DNA of 64,000 nt from Acorus gramineus (taxonomy: Eukaryota; Streptophyta; Magnoliopsida; Acorales; Acoraceae). A program made the position numbers and the translations under genes. Below the pieces are notes generated by a model. That model did no database searches and was not told the DNA's origin. It saw only the letters and a program-made list of their open reading frames with translations. The stretch lies in assembly GCA_030737835.1 (NCBI GenBank), contig CM060849.1, positions 10,923,768 through 10,987,767 of the forward strand, given 5' to 3'. Positions 1-12,616 of the stretch are shown here, piece after piece. Positions within the stretch are counted from its first letter, which is position 1. Each line of letters begins with the position of its first letter.

Positions 1-430
1 AAAAAAATAAAAATAGGTGTGGTATGAGCTTTAAATTTTAAAAATAACTAAGTCTAATATTTTCATATTCCTTTTATGAAGGACATCTTCATTAATTAAT
101 TAAGTGTATGCGTGTCTACCTTCACTCGAACAATTTTGGATTCTTTCCTCCTATCTGTTTCAAATGTAAGTAAAAAGAACATTACGTCAACAAGTGCTTT
201 AATGAAAAAGTAAAAAATAAAAAATTATTCCAACAAGTGTTTTAATAGAAATTAGAAAAGTAAAAAATAAAGAATCAATGCAAAACTTGGATGAAGGACC
301 GAGTTTTGGATTCTTCGGCCCTCTATTTTTTTTGTTTCCTTCCTCTACTATACTCCTAAATCACCTTTGTCTTTTCCCTATTCACTCATTGCCCACACAA
401 ATGCATTATGAATAAGCCTATTAAATTTTA
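1..430. other. AT-rich intergenic DNA
   Basis: No coding frame of interest. The stretch is A/T rich with a short internal repeat (a phrase about 'caacaagtgctttaat' occurs near 189 and again near 232). Nothing functional is recognised. Confidence 0.5.
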
Positions 431-706
431 GGGTTTTTTAATTTTCAGTCTCTATAAACATACTTATCTAAAAATTGATCCTTCAATTCTTCATATTTTA
501 ATTTTAGTCTCTAGATTTAAATGATATGTTTTTTTTAGTCCCTTATAGGGACTAAAAATAAAATCAAATAATTTAGGGATAGGTCCCTTTCAGGGACTAA
601 AAAGGAACGTATCCTTTAAATCTGGGGACTAAAATCAAAATATAAAGAATTGAGAGATTGATCACTAAATCTTATGGTTTATAGGGACTTAAAAATAAAA
701 ATCCCT
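431..706. mobile_element. Foldback MITE, family A, copy 1
   Basis: The left arm (about 431-545) and right arm (about 595-706) are imperfect inverted repeats of roughly 110 bp around a short loop. Mirrored phrases include 'tttagtccct' with 'agggactaaa' and 'attttagtctctagattt' with 'aaatctggggactaaaat'. There is no coding capacity. A diverged second copy lies at 24842-25110, so this is a dispersed family and not a chance hairpin. No clean target-site duplication was seen, so the superfamily stays open. Confidence 0.6.
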
Positions 707-1930
707 ATATTTTATTTTTATGAATCTAAAAAAAAACAGAATCATCTCAACCGTGTTTTTTAATTAAGCATAAAGCTTTTAGTAACACAATTAGGAGGTA
801 ATTCTACTTTTAATTAAGTAGAAAGCTTAAACGTATTACTAAACTAGTTTTATAAAGCAGAGTTAATTAAAAAGTTACTTACAACTTTTAGTGCAAAAAG
901 ATTGCTTTTTAAAAAATGTAGAAAATGCATTTTCCAGAAATCAAAGTCTTTTAAACCACTTTATTCAAAATCTTATTTTTCAAACGCATTTTCAAACGGA
1001 TCCTAAAACAAAATTGATTCTACTTTTAGAAAACAAGCCTATTAAATTTTGTTTTTGAAAAGCAGAATCACTCTAATTGTGTTTTCTAAAGCTCCCTAAG
1101 CCGTATTAGGAATTTTTCAAAACAGCTTTTTCGTAAAATGCTATTCTCTACCAATATTTTATGAAAATTACTCTAAATCAGTTTTTTCACTTTTAACATA
1201 TAACAAAAACATGAACAAGAAAGAAAAGGTTTTTTTAACCGATCATATAAGCAGAAACAGTTTGACAACTAGTGCGAACATTTGGATTTCAATTTGAATG
1301 GATGCATGATATCTGAACTACACGTAGTGATCAGATTTCAATTTGGAGTTAAATCTCATCAAATTAAAATCAAATTGGAACTGAAGAAATATTGAAAGGA
1401 ATTCATGGTTGAAATGTTGCATGAGATTAAGTGTATCTGAGTTAGAATGGAATGCCTTGGTATCCAGATATTGGATATCCAGATTTTTTTTTTTTTTTTT
1501 TTTGAAGAAAAATAGATATTTGCTATCCGATTTCATTTTTGAATTCGAATTACAAGGTCCGAAAGAGGGAGAATAGACATGTAAGTTTAAAAGGAAAAAT
1601 CAAAAACAAAAAGAGTCTCTCGCGCTCCGTAAAAAAAGGTTTCTAACCCAATAGGGATACCAAGACCGCGATCACCAGATATTGGACCAGTGGAAATGAA
1701 GACAAGATATGTGTCTGGCCGGGTTCATGTCATATTGACATTAAAATTGGATCATGAGTACTTTATTCATAGCATTCATTGAATTAGAGCCACTTATAAG
1801 GGTGTTATATCTGATTTAATTTGCATTTGACAATGCATCACAAATTAGGATACCTTTTGAACACAAGCTGTCAAAGATGTTCCTGTAATTGTCTGATGTG
1901 TGACACAGGCCAATCCCTCTTTTTGATTAA
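707..1930. other. AT-rich intergenic DNA, no gene seen
   Basis: Only short ORFs occur, including a 72-codon minus-strand frame across a poly(T) run near 1484-1502. No domain, RNA gene or clear repeat boundary was recognised. Confidence 0.5.
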
Positions 1931-3130
1931 CTAGTTGTAGCGTATGTGCAAATGCACATGAATAAAGTGTAAGAATTTTTTTTATTAATTTTTTTCATTC
2001 ATGTCAAATAATTTAATTACAATAACATTATGCAACTATAAAATGATATATATATAGATGGTTTAAATTACGTACTACTTTCAACAATAATAACCAGTGA
2101 CATTAACAACAAATTCTTTGAAACATGGGATTTGTAGAAAAACAAAAACACACATTGAAGAAATCAATAACGGTTTTTGTTTAATATAGTTTAATAAATT
2201 AAATATTAAAAATTTTAATATCTTTAACGTAAATGATATGATGTTTTTTAAAAAATAGTACAGTTGCTGAATTATTAAATAAGAAATATTCTATGCAACA
2301 ATGCTATCAGTTGATCAATCTCTATGTGAATGATAAAAATGGGCCACTAAAAACCATAGTTGAGATTAAAGAATCCAAAAATTCCACACCATCAAAGATT
2401 AACTAATATAAGGTTTACTTATATATTATTGAGTAATACCAATGGTAACTATGGAAAAGTTGACAAGTAGTAAATGAAGAAAAGGAAAACTAATCCAATA
2501 ATAGAAAACAATAATGTTAAATATGCCATACAATAATTAAAGCATAGAACACATATCCATTAACTTACATAAGTTCCATATAAGGGGAATAACCTTGCAG
2601 CCATGTTTTTAAATCTTCGACTTTATAAACTTAACACAAAAGTTATATCTATGAGAGAAAGACAACCTTGGTTGATCAATTTAAACCCTACTCTTTTTGT
2701 TTTTAGATCCACTGTTGCTCTCGCTGCCTTCTTCAAAATCATTCGTAGTCTCGATATGCTCTGCAATCCAACATCCCATTGCTCAACCATCATTTCTACA
2801 AAAGATTAACTCACCTTCCTAAGGTAAAAAAAAATTTTGAGAGAGAAAAGAAAAAAGAGAGAGATGATAGATCCATTTATCCAAATGAATGGGGATGACA
2901 ATGAATAGGTATTCAATGTTGCATAAATAAATTTAAGGGTTTGTGGAATATCATAAGCCATTGTCTCTAGAAGAAGATGAGGGGATTGAATGGAAATGTA
3001 ATTAAATAGAAATGTAAGGGTAAAATGAAAAAAATGGTTGTCATTAAAGTGGTGTCAATGGACTATAATGGGATTGAATGAATTGACAAGGACAAAAAGG
3101 TCAAATGGCAAGTTTTTGGTTTAAGAGAAC
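1931..3130 (-). mobile_element. Helitron-like non-autonomous element, copy 1 (probable)
   Basis: Read on the minus strand, the low-coordinate end has a hairpin (ATGTGCATTTGCACAT, plus-strand 1944-1959) followed 9 bases later by CTAG next to T, the form of a Helitron 3' terminus. The high-coordinate part (2835-3128) is about 95% identical to two blocks of the element at 7932-9105, where about 850 bp separates them. No Rep/helicase ORF is present. The left and right parts may belong to different elements, so the span is an inference. Confidence 0.4.
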
Positions 3131-3662
3131 TTATCTGACCTATAAATGAAGTTTAATTTTTTTTAACACAGAAAAAAAAATGATAACCAATAACAATCTA
3201 ACTTAACAATATTTTATTTTATTTTTTTCATTTATCCAAATCACAAAATAGAGTTTGATAGATTAAATATCATTTCATCATATATATGTACAAATATATC
3301 ATGCATACCTTATATTTAGTTTGTTGTACGACTGCATTATATTTTGTTATAATACCTTAAATATCCTCAAGAAATGTAAAATAATTACATATGGATGCAT
3401 TATGTGATATATGGCATATATTTTGTTTCTCTTCTGGATTATTGTGAGGCATCAATTAGCATGTCATATATATAACTCGTTTGTTTTTCACAAAGTTTTA
3501 CATATATATATATTTTTCTGTGGCAGCCCATGAACTTTGACTTTGTAATATTAATTTCTTTCACCAATAACTAATCTACGAAAGATCTTCTTTAATAGGT
3601 ATCATTTAACCAGCTGTGAGTGAGGTAATTCAAGGAGAGTTAAACTTTCATCTAGTTAAACA

Positions 3663-3702
<40 letters not shown>

Positions 3703-4356
3703 TATTAAAAGTAAGAAAACATGTTCATTTATGATAGATTCGTTATTTATTTGAAGACTCAAATAAATCAGTCATTCTTTTTAAAACCGTGCGTCCGTGC
3801 TCATTCTATGATTATTATGACTTTAAGGAATAGATAAGATGACCTATATTTTTTTTTATAATATTTTTTCTCTCTTGAGGATTGTTTCCTCCTATAATTT
3901 GACATGAAAAATAGAATAAGATAGAGCATTGAAACCCCGTTAGACAATTTTCATACTTAAAACTGTTAGATCATTAACTTGACCATCCAGATCTCTATGC
4001 AAAAACAAATTATTATAATACTAAACTACATTTATCATTATCAGTAAATTTATGCAACTTTAGTTTTCTACATTGTAGTAGGAATATACATGTTGCATGA
4101 CACCTACATGTACATTAAATAAATAAATCATTTAAATACAGCAATAAACATAAACACTTTCTATTTGAAGAAGCAAAGTTAATTATTAGGGCTCTATCCA
4201 TTAGGTTGGATGTTATGTAACACAATGCTTCCAATACTTGAATAAAAGGCAGTATATGGAATGAATTTCATTTATATATATATATATATATATATGGATG
4301 TTATGTAACACAATGCTTCCAATACTTGAATAAAAGGCAGTATATGAAATGAATTT

Positions 4357-4420
<64 letters not shown>

Positions 4421-5710
4421 TATTCAGGGATGTTGATAACTTACTTGTTTTGGTTGAAAGGTGGTCTAGAAGTAGAATATGATGTAGCCGGATAAGAAGC
4501 CTAGGATAACACACCACAATAAGAACATAAGAAGTGAAAGTATAATAAATATCATAAGAAAATCAAAATATCTTATTCATTATTATTTTTAAAATGTTTA
4601 CAACCCGTTAAGTACAAGACATCCCAATACGAATAATTTTTTTTTAAAAAAAATTGAAATTTAACACAGATTTAAAAATGAAAGCAAACTTGTTAAATTA
4701 TTAGTGTTCAATGCAACTGTATAGCTTCGCATGAATAAATTGAAATACTATTGTTATATTAAATATTTCATGCTAATTTGTAATGTCATCCTTATCCTTA
4801 TAGAGGAATGATAAGTATGCCTTAATGTTATTATCCTTATCGGTAGATTTATTATCTTAAGAATTTTTTTTTATATATAAATAGGAAGCTGATTTTTTTT
4901 TCTTTTTTTGGTATTGGAAGGTGCTTTAGATAGTGTGATGAAGAATGAGATTTAGTTTGATGGAATTATTGAAGTATGGTTTACCCCGATTTGTAAACTC
5001 AGATACATCTAAATATTTTATTTGAAAGGAGGAACATTACACATTTGAAGAAGATAATAATATGTAGGCCACTTTTATTATGTAGGCCACTTTTATTCAT
5101 TCTAGTCATTTCCCACATATATAGAGTAAGCCTACTATCAACTGTACAGAATAAATGTCACTTGTATTCCAGCATACAGAGTAATCTTTATAGAAGGAAT
5201 TCACGAGGAAGTTCGATAGAAGGGATAGAGCTCATGCTTGTATGTGCAGAACGGCAAGATAAATGAATTCCCCATTAAAGTGAAGCTTCTTCTAGGTGAT
5301 TGTTTAGATGTAGATATGTAATGTTGATGGCGTGATTCGTTAAGTATGTTTAGTTTCTATTTAATTTAGTAATAGATCCTGACTAACGTGGAGGACACTT
5401 TCCTTAGAGATGTATTATTTTAAAAAAAAAAGACATGATTAAAAAACATCGGAGTAAACTACAGTTTTTCATTTTGAATAGTGCACGATTAAAAAAATGA
5501 TAATACATTAAAATTAATTTCTATAGATCATATGTATAAGAATATTTTTATATGTACCAACATTAATTAGGATAATATGTTTTTGGACCTGAAAATAAAC
5601 CCTCATCATATTATTATCATAATAAAGGGATGCTTATAAAATCGAAGGAGTAAAAATATTTATATACACGAATGGAGTATTACATTGACTGAAACATTAT
5701 CATTATACTC
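3131..5710. other. AT-rich intergenic DNA with (TA)n tracts
   Basis: No supported gene. It holds TA microsatellites near 3673-3700 and 4363-4418 and a small tandem duplication listed separately. A 73-codon ORF at 5045-5266 includes the doubled phrase 'taggccacttttatt' and has no recognisable domain. Confidence 0.5.
4208..4361. repeat. 88-bp tandem duplication ending in TA microsatellites
   Basis: The block starting 'ggatgttatgtaacacaatg' at 4208 recurs at 4296 with one or two differences. Each copy runs into a (TA)n tract, the second about 56 bp long. This fits slippage or unequal exchange at the TA runs. No function is inferred. Confidence 0.85.
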
Positions 5711-7388
5711 AGATCCTAGATATAACTTTCTATAAGAAAAAATAATCTCTCTCTTTTGATAAGGAAAACATGTGTAAAATGATATTCAAAAGAAGCTAAG
5801 AAATAAATCCTATTCATATTTTAAATAGACTGAAATCCAATCCTATTCTAATTTTAACCCTTACATATTGGATATTAAAAAATGATAACTGTAATATTGT
5901 CCTATTCTAAATTTAACACTTACATATTGGATTCTTAAAATATGATAAATGTAATATCATGGTAATATAATTAAAATAAATTATATTCAAGATATTTTAA
6001 TGCTGCATAAAGATGTTCATACATTAAAATAAATTTATATAAATACATGTATATGATTATTTTATATATATACGCCAACTTTAATGAGATTATTTTTTCA
6101 ATATTATAATGAAGCAGGGATATCAGAATATTATCATGATAAGGGAGGGTTACAAAATCAAATCAAAGGAATATAAATATTTAACATAAAAGTATTTTTG
6201 AATTATGCAAATGAAAATAAGAAATATTGATAATATGGATGAAATCATTATAAGAGTCTTAAAAATTTAAATAGATATCATCACATCACTTACACATATC
6301 CTAAAATCCCTAAAATCTATGGAATTAATTATTTGGTGATTTCTAGATATGAATAACATGAAAGTTTCTATGTACCATGCAAAAGGGAAAACAAATGAAG
6401 ATGTAAATTCATATTGAAAATTAACTAAATTTTAAATAGATATCATTGTATTTTTATACAGATCCTAAAATATATAGAATTCAATCATAATAAAAAAAAA
6501 TTTAAAATCAAATTTTCTATATACCATGCAAACGAAAAAAAATAACTGAGGTCCTATATTTAACTTTCTATAAGAAAAAAACAATCTCTCTCTTTTGATA
6601 AGGAAAACATGTGTAAAATGATATTCAAAAGAAGCTAAGAAATAAATCCTATTCATATTTTAAATAGACTGAAATCCAATCCTATTCTAATTTTAACCCT
6701 TACATATTGGATATTAAAAAATGATAACTGTAATATTGTCCTATTCTAAATTTAACACTTACATATTGGATTCTTAAAATATGATAAATGTAATATCATG
6801 GTAATATAATTAAAATAAATTATATTCAAGATATTTTAATGCTGCATAAAGATGTTCATACATTAAAATAAATTTATATAAATACATGTATATGATTATT
6901 TTATATATATACGCCAACTTTAATGAGATTATTTTTTCAATCTTATAATGAAGCAGGGATATCAGAATATTATCATGATAAGGGAGGGTTACAAAATCAA
7001 ATCAAAGGAATATAAATATTTAACATAAAAGTATTTTTGAATTATGCAAATGAAAATAAGAAATATTGATAATATGGATGAAATCATTATAAGAGTTTTA
7101 AAAATTTAAATAGATATCATCACATCACTTACACATATCCTAAAATCCCTAAAATCTATGGAATTAATTATTTGGTGATTTCTAGATATGAATAACATGA
7201 AAGTTTCTATGTACCATGCAAAAGGGAAAACAAATGAAGATGTAAATTCATATTGAAAATTAACTAAATTTTAAATAGATATCATTGTATTTTTATACAG
7301 ATCCTAAAATATATAGAATTCAATCATAATAAAAAAAATTAAAAATCAAATTTTCTATATACCATGCAAACGAAAAAAAATAACTGAA
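5711..7388. repeat. 838-bp recent tandem duplication with nested repeats
   Basis: Copy 1 (about 5711-6549) and copy 2 (about 6550-7388) align with an 838-bp offset and differ at only a few positions, for example 'agagtctt' against 'agagtttt'. Each copy also contains a diverged 60-bp internal duplication (5840-5958 in copy 1) marked by 'tcctattcta' and 'cttacatattggat'. A further partial repeat of the copy's end follows at about 7388-7484. No ORF is conserved between copies, so it reads as satellite-like or transposon-internal DNA. Confidence 0.9.
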
Positions 7389-7931
7389 GATGAATAAATT
7401 CATATTGAAAATTACCTAAACTTTAAATAGATATCATCGTATCTTTTATATAGATCCTAAAATCTATAGAATTCAATCATAATAAATTCAAAAGAAATTT
7501 TTTTTTTTAAGATTACGAGATAAAAAATTGTGAAGACAGCTACACATCCTGTATCATGAAGAGCTAAAATTGAGGAAAATTTTTTCTGATAGGAAAATTC
7601 ATTTATCAAAAGATCCAAAGATCTATGTCTCATCATCACATGAACCCCAAATCTGCAACAAAAAAAAGGGCCTATCTGAAAAAACAACTAATCCCATCCC
7701 TAGAATCAATCATTTATATATTTAAGATCGTGATATAGGCCACCTGAAGATGTGTTAAGCTCAAACAAATGCCTCTCTGAAACGAAAATTGGGATTTTGA
7801 AATGAACAAATCACAAAATTTCATATTCTAAATAAATGACAAAAAAAAAATTAAACAACTGAGTAATCAAACAAACTAAAAAACATACCCGTATCAGAAA
7901 AAAAGATGAACACCACCTCCACATTCCAAAA
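7389..7931. other. AT-rich intergenic DNA after the tandem repeat
   Basis: It begins with a partial third copy of the tandem unit's end (to about 7484). The remainder has only short ORFs without recognisable domains. Confidence 0.45.
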
Positions 7932-9105
7932 TTTTGAGAGAGAGAAGAAAAAAGAGAGAGATGATAGATCCATTTATCCAAATGAATGGGGATGACAATG
8001 AATGGGTATTCAATGTTGCATAAATAAATTTGAGGGTTTGTGGAATAGCATAAGCCATTGTCTCTAGAAGAAGATGAGGGGATTGAATGGAGAGGGGATG
8101 AATGATGAGGAGATTGAATGGAGGGTGGATGAATGAGAGTGGCCGTTTCATAGTTGGAGGTTGAAGGGTGTATTGAATTTTCATAATATAATTTGGAAAT
8201 CTAAAATGAAGAGATTACATTAATATTTGATACCTTTTTTAATGTATCAACATGTCTTTGCATATGAAATTGGAATTTTTTTTTTGGGAATAATATTTTG
8301 AATATATTTTCATTTTATAAGGATCCTCTTATCATAACAATATTATGATATTCAAATATGATTATAATAAAATAATAAACATATTAATATAATTTTAGTC
8401 GGCATATTAATGTAATTTAATCATAATTGATGTAAAGGAATTTTTTCATGGATAAGTCGGCATATGAATGTAATTTTATCATAGATGATGTAAATTATTA
8501 ATATTATTTTATTATATATCTATAGTAGTCATCATATAAGTATGATGAAATGTAAAGCTTAAAATTTTAATGTGTCATGCATGATATGATGAAAATATGA
8601 ATAAATTATGGATGAAATTACAATGATATGAATGGATTTTCATTGGATTAAATCTATCGTTGAGTTCACACAAAGCTCAAATTTGAATTTGTTCATTTTT
8701 ATAGCAATAATTTTTTTTTTTGTACCAGTATTTTATATGTTTGTTTTTTTTATTGGATTGCATTTTTAATTACTGTGAATTATAAAAAAATTTGTTGGGT
8801 AGATCTTATTGACTATTGATTATTTGGGGCATTAATAGAGTAGAGAAATCCAAGTAAATAGTAAATGCTAATCAAATATGTGTGAATTAAATAAATGCTA
8901 ATAGATGTGAATTACATTAATATTTGATATTTTTTTTAAATGTGAATAAAAATGTAAGGGTAAAATGAAAAAAAAAATGGTTGTCATTAAAGTGGTGTGA
9001 ATGGACTATAATGGGATTGAATGAATTGACAAGGACAAAAAGGTCAAATGACAAATTTTTGGTTTAAGAGACTTTTATATAGTAATAATAATATAGATAG
9101 ATAGA
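7932..9105 (-). mobile_element. Helitron-like non-autonomous element, copy 2 (probable)
   Basis: Blocks 7932-8090 and about 8950-9069 match 2835-2993 and 3010-3128 of the first copy at about 95%. The intervening 8091-8949 is absent from copy 1. Read on the minus strand, the end near 9105 begins 'TCTATATTATTATTACTATA', the TC plus AT-rich start typical of plant non-autonomous Helitrons. The phrase 'attacattaatatttgata' occurs at both 8212 and 8913, so the copy 1 form may have lost the middle. No transposition gene is present. Confidence 0.4.
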
Positions 9106-10120
9106 TAATATAAATCTAGGAAGAGAATTTGTTTGAACCTTTTATTTTTGGTATATTTTTGGACCTTCCCAGTGGGATACGATGACAAAATGGACAAACA
9201 TAATGATCTGACATCTAATCATAGCCTACTCAAATGTTAAATGAAAGGTGGGTTGGATTAGGCTTGAAACACCAGTTTGGGACGAGAGACAGATTTATTC
9301 GTATACCGGATTAAATATCTTCACTGTTATTTTGAATGAAAAATGAACGTAACATGTGTGTTGTTGATTCACCTTGAAAAAACTGAGAACAAGTGGTGGA
9401 TAAAAATTAGAAAAATTTTATGGATTTTTAAATAATTCTATCCATGTATGAATTGTTTTCAATTAAAAATATGTGTGAGAGATGTGTGTATTATGACAGA
9501 TGTGACATTTTTATGACAGATGTGTTAGTATTAGGTGAAAAGTGTGTGAGAATATTTCTGGAAAGGGTATCATCGTAGGTAATGGTTTCTTGTCACCTTA
9601 AAAATGGTCCTCACCTATTGGCTGAAACAAAGACCCTTTGTATTATGATCTGCTGCGGAACCTTACAAATTGGAAAAGATGAAGAAATGAAGGAACCCAA
9701 CCTTCAATAAACAAAAAGATAAGCTATTCTTAACATGAAGTGGTTCATGTGTATAAGTGTGTACAATGGACAGTGAAATGAATGATGGATCGCCCAAGGA
9801 TGTCCTATTCTCAATCCAAAAGCGTCCTGATGAAATGATGACGAAGTCCTACGTGCTTAGTCCTCGAATGAAATGCTGAATTTTTTGCCAACTGTATAGC
9901 ACTCTAACTATCACTGTGCAAAACATTATTCGTCTGTCGTACTATTACACTCACTTCATTTTAAAGTCTCAATGCAGTCCTATCATTGACTCTCTCCACT
10001 CACGGTATTGAGGTATATATCTCATTCAAAGATTCACATTTTTTTTTATAAATGATATCATTCATTCTTTCATCGGAATATATATAATATATTTTACATT
10101 TAAAAAAAAAACACATACTT
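9106..10120. other. Intergenic DNA, no gene seen
   Basis: AT-rich sequence with a few less AT-rich patches (9590-9900). No ORF above 60 codons, RNA gene or transposon end was recognised. Confidence 0.45.
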
Positions 10121-10469
10121 TGTTACGATTTTGGATCTTAGGATGCAATCAATCGAAGGAAATAAACAAACAAATCGAAGCAAAGACACAAAAAATTTAC
10201 GTGATTCAGCAAATCTTGCCTACGTCCACGAAGTACACCAGAGATCAATCCACTATCAATGAGAAGATTTTACAATGGTTACACCGAAGATAAAAACCCT
10301 AGAGCCTAATGAAAAATATGAGATGCCCTTTTATACTGACATCTCATTAAGGGCAAAAAAGTCAATACACGAAAGACACTCCCAAAAAAATATGAGCTCG
10401 ACCCCCGTCTAACCCTGCGTAGCGCCAACAATCCTCTGTGCACATCATCAGGCTCCACAATATATAACA
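10121..10469 (-). mobile_element. Ty1-copia LTR, fossil (3' LTR, minus strand)
   Basis: The 349-bp block begins TGTTA and ends TAACA, the inverted TG...CA termini of an LTR. Just outside its high-coordinate end the minus strand shows a purine-rich GGTGGGAGATTG-type tract, the usual copia polypurine tract, and then the end of a copia pol frame. It is therefore the 3' LTR of a minus-strand element. The element is broken: nothing upstream of the very end of pol is present. No target duplication can be judged. Confidence 0.8.
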
Positions 10470-10658
10470 ATCTCCCACCTGGAGACTGAACCAAGAGTAA
10501 ATAACTTCTATCAAATGATCGATCTATAATCTGGTGTGCTCATCCCTGTCCTCAAGCTAGAAGACCAACTGAAGCTGCGCACAGCTCCAGTTTCTCTATA
10601 GTCAATGTCTTAGTCAATATGTCAGCTGTATTCTTGCTTCCTGGATCTTCTCAAGCAA
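10470..10658 (-). mobile_element. Ty1-copia pol 3' end (RNase H tail), fossil
   Basis: Minus-strand translation gives the conserved copia C-terminus (NTADILTKTLTIEKLELCAA), which closes the RNase H domain just before the polypurine tract. The rest of the element is missing: the sequence switches at about 10659 to helicase-gene DNA. It is a broken fossil. Confidence 0.8.
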
Positions 10659-11466
10659 TAGCTCCATCAGAAAACAAAATGATTACAAATCTCCATGAAG
10701 CTAAGATACCCATTAACATACGGAAGGTAATCTGCAGTTTTCTTTATACTTGCATTTCATTTACACAATTTGTAATAAGAGAAGATAGTGAGTCGAGTAT
10801 GTGTGTGTGGGTTTTCTGAAATAGATCCTCTCATAGCACCCTAGTAGTGGGATCTGAACCCAGACCACCTCTTTGGAGGTGGGCCGTGCTTACTGATTAA
10901 TTAAAATTTCTCTGTAGAATTTTGGGGGTGGAAATTGAGTCGAGTTCTATCAATATAAGCATGAAATCCAGCATGGCCACTAGTTTCTTTTCCCAAGAAT
11001 TTGGGGCATACTTTTTGAGTTTGAAGCCTTCGATGTGTCAAGAATACTAAGGAACAATTAATGCATACATTGGCGATGACCATGCATTGCAGATATAACA
11101 TTAAGCATGATTGTCTCTGTTACAAAAATGAATATCTTGCCTAATTGAGTTACATCACTGTTCTGTCAAGCAAACAGAAATTTTCCCATCTAATTTTTAT
11201 ATTTAAGTATCTCTGTTCATTGCCAGCAAACACGCAAATACGACATCCAATAAATCTGCATTTTTCTGTATACTTGCATTCCATAATCTCAGTGATTTAC
11301 ACTAATGAAATTGGAGAAGATAGGAATTTTTTTTTATTTTTATAAGTGAGTGAAGAAGATAGTAAGTTGATTGTTGATTCCAAATAATTGTTCTCCCGTA
11401 GCCACACAAGAGTGCAATTTGAACCCAGACCTCTTTGGAGGTGGGTAGTGCTTATGGTTAATCAAA
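10659..11466 (+). pseudogene. Copied fragment of the DEAD-box helicase gene
   Basis: This block matches 18990-19794 at about 98%. It contains the last 22 codons of helicase exon 5 ([20 protein letters not shown]...), the splice donor and most of intron 5, including two antisense SINE-like pieces. It cannot encode a helicase, since it starts in mid-exon. The left neighbour is a copia pol end and the right neighbour a copied piece of a DEGP2 intron. The piece at 18990 is the donor, because there it lies in frame inside an intact gene. Confidence 0.92.
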
Positions 11467-11669
11467 TGTAAAAGAATTTCTGTATCTTCATGGCCTTCCT
11501 GTCATGCATTTGCCAATAAGTTCATTTTTTTAAAGAAATGATAGGCATTATGCCTTGTTATCTTCAATCAAAACAAAATGCCCAAACAAACAAAACACCA
11601 ATGGTGGGTGCACCGTCCAAGGTGACCTGGTAGAAGAGATGTCTACTGGGCACACACTGGACTATGCAT
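11467..11669 (+). repeat. Copy of a segment of DEGP2 intron 2
   Basis: The 203 bp match 36010-36214 in DEGP2 intron 2 at about 97% in the same orientation. The block abuts the helicase-gene copy with no spacer. Neither flank is shared with the intron copy. It could be a copied intron piece or a short repeat present in both places; the sequence alone does not decide. Confidence 0.85.
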
Positions 11670-11737
11670 TTTTTTCCTCCTCTAACTCAGACTCATTCGA
11701 ACTTGTAACACCACTTTCAATTTATATTTGGATAGGA

Positions 11738-12141
11738 GTATTGGGTGTTTGGATTGGGATTCTCAATCCCAATCCATGTCAATAAGTTGTTTGGATAAAT
11801 TTGAAAATGGTGATTGGAATTGAGAGAGTGAGATTGGGAATCCTTGATTAGAGGGATTGGGAATCCCCCTCAAGAGGTGGTATTCTCTCAATCCCAATCC
11901 ATGTAGATTGAAAAAAGACATTTTTATCCAGGCTCTTCATCTCCCTTAACACATAATATATATATATTATAATATAATATAAATATATTAAAAAATATAC
12001 ATACATACATATATATATAATATATATAAAACATAATATATTTAATATAAATATATGTATATATATAATATAATATAAATTTAAATAAAGAATATAAATA
12101 TATTTAAAAATATGCATATATATAATATATATATATATAAT

Positions 12142-12179
<38 letters not shown>

Positions 12180-12616
12180 TCAAGCATTAATTGTGATGTA
12201 CATGTTCATAAATCCTCTTTATTTATTTTATTTATATAATATATGAATAAGGAAGTCTTCATAACCTATTGATTGGATGATACGAGATTTATATAATTTA
12301 TTATAACTAATTTGCTATGATATATATATAAAATATATATATTATATTACTATCATAACTATTTTGCTATGATATCATAACTAATTTGCTATGATATATA
12401 TATATATATATAGAGGGTATTTTTAGAAATATATATTTTTTATATTGTAATCCATGCATTACCAAACACATGATTGAGATTGAGAATCTCAATCCTGTTT
12501 TTTTAATCATGTTCTTTACCAAACAGGTTGACATGATTCACAATCCCAATCCACCTGGATTTAGAATCCCAGGATTCACAGAATCCCAATCCCACCTGTC
12601 AACCAAACAGACCCTA
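11738..12616. mobile_element. MITE, possibly Harbinger-like, with AT-rich core
   Basis: The left end reads TTGGGTGTTTGGATTGGG. The right end, read on the minus strand, starts TTAGGGTCTGTTTGGTTGAC, and both arms carry repeated GGATTGGGATTC-type phrases. The right end adjoins TAA, as expected of a TTA/TAA target duplication, but the left one is not clean. The core (about 11950-12420) is almost pure A/T. There is no transposase. Confidence 0.5.

Noticed and set aside
11848-12183. 111-codon minus-strand ORF rich in Ile and Tyr
   Set aside because: It is a translation of the TA-rich core of a MITE.
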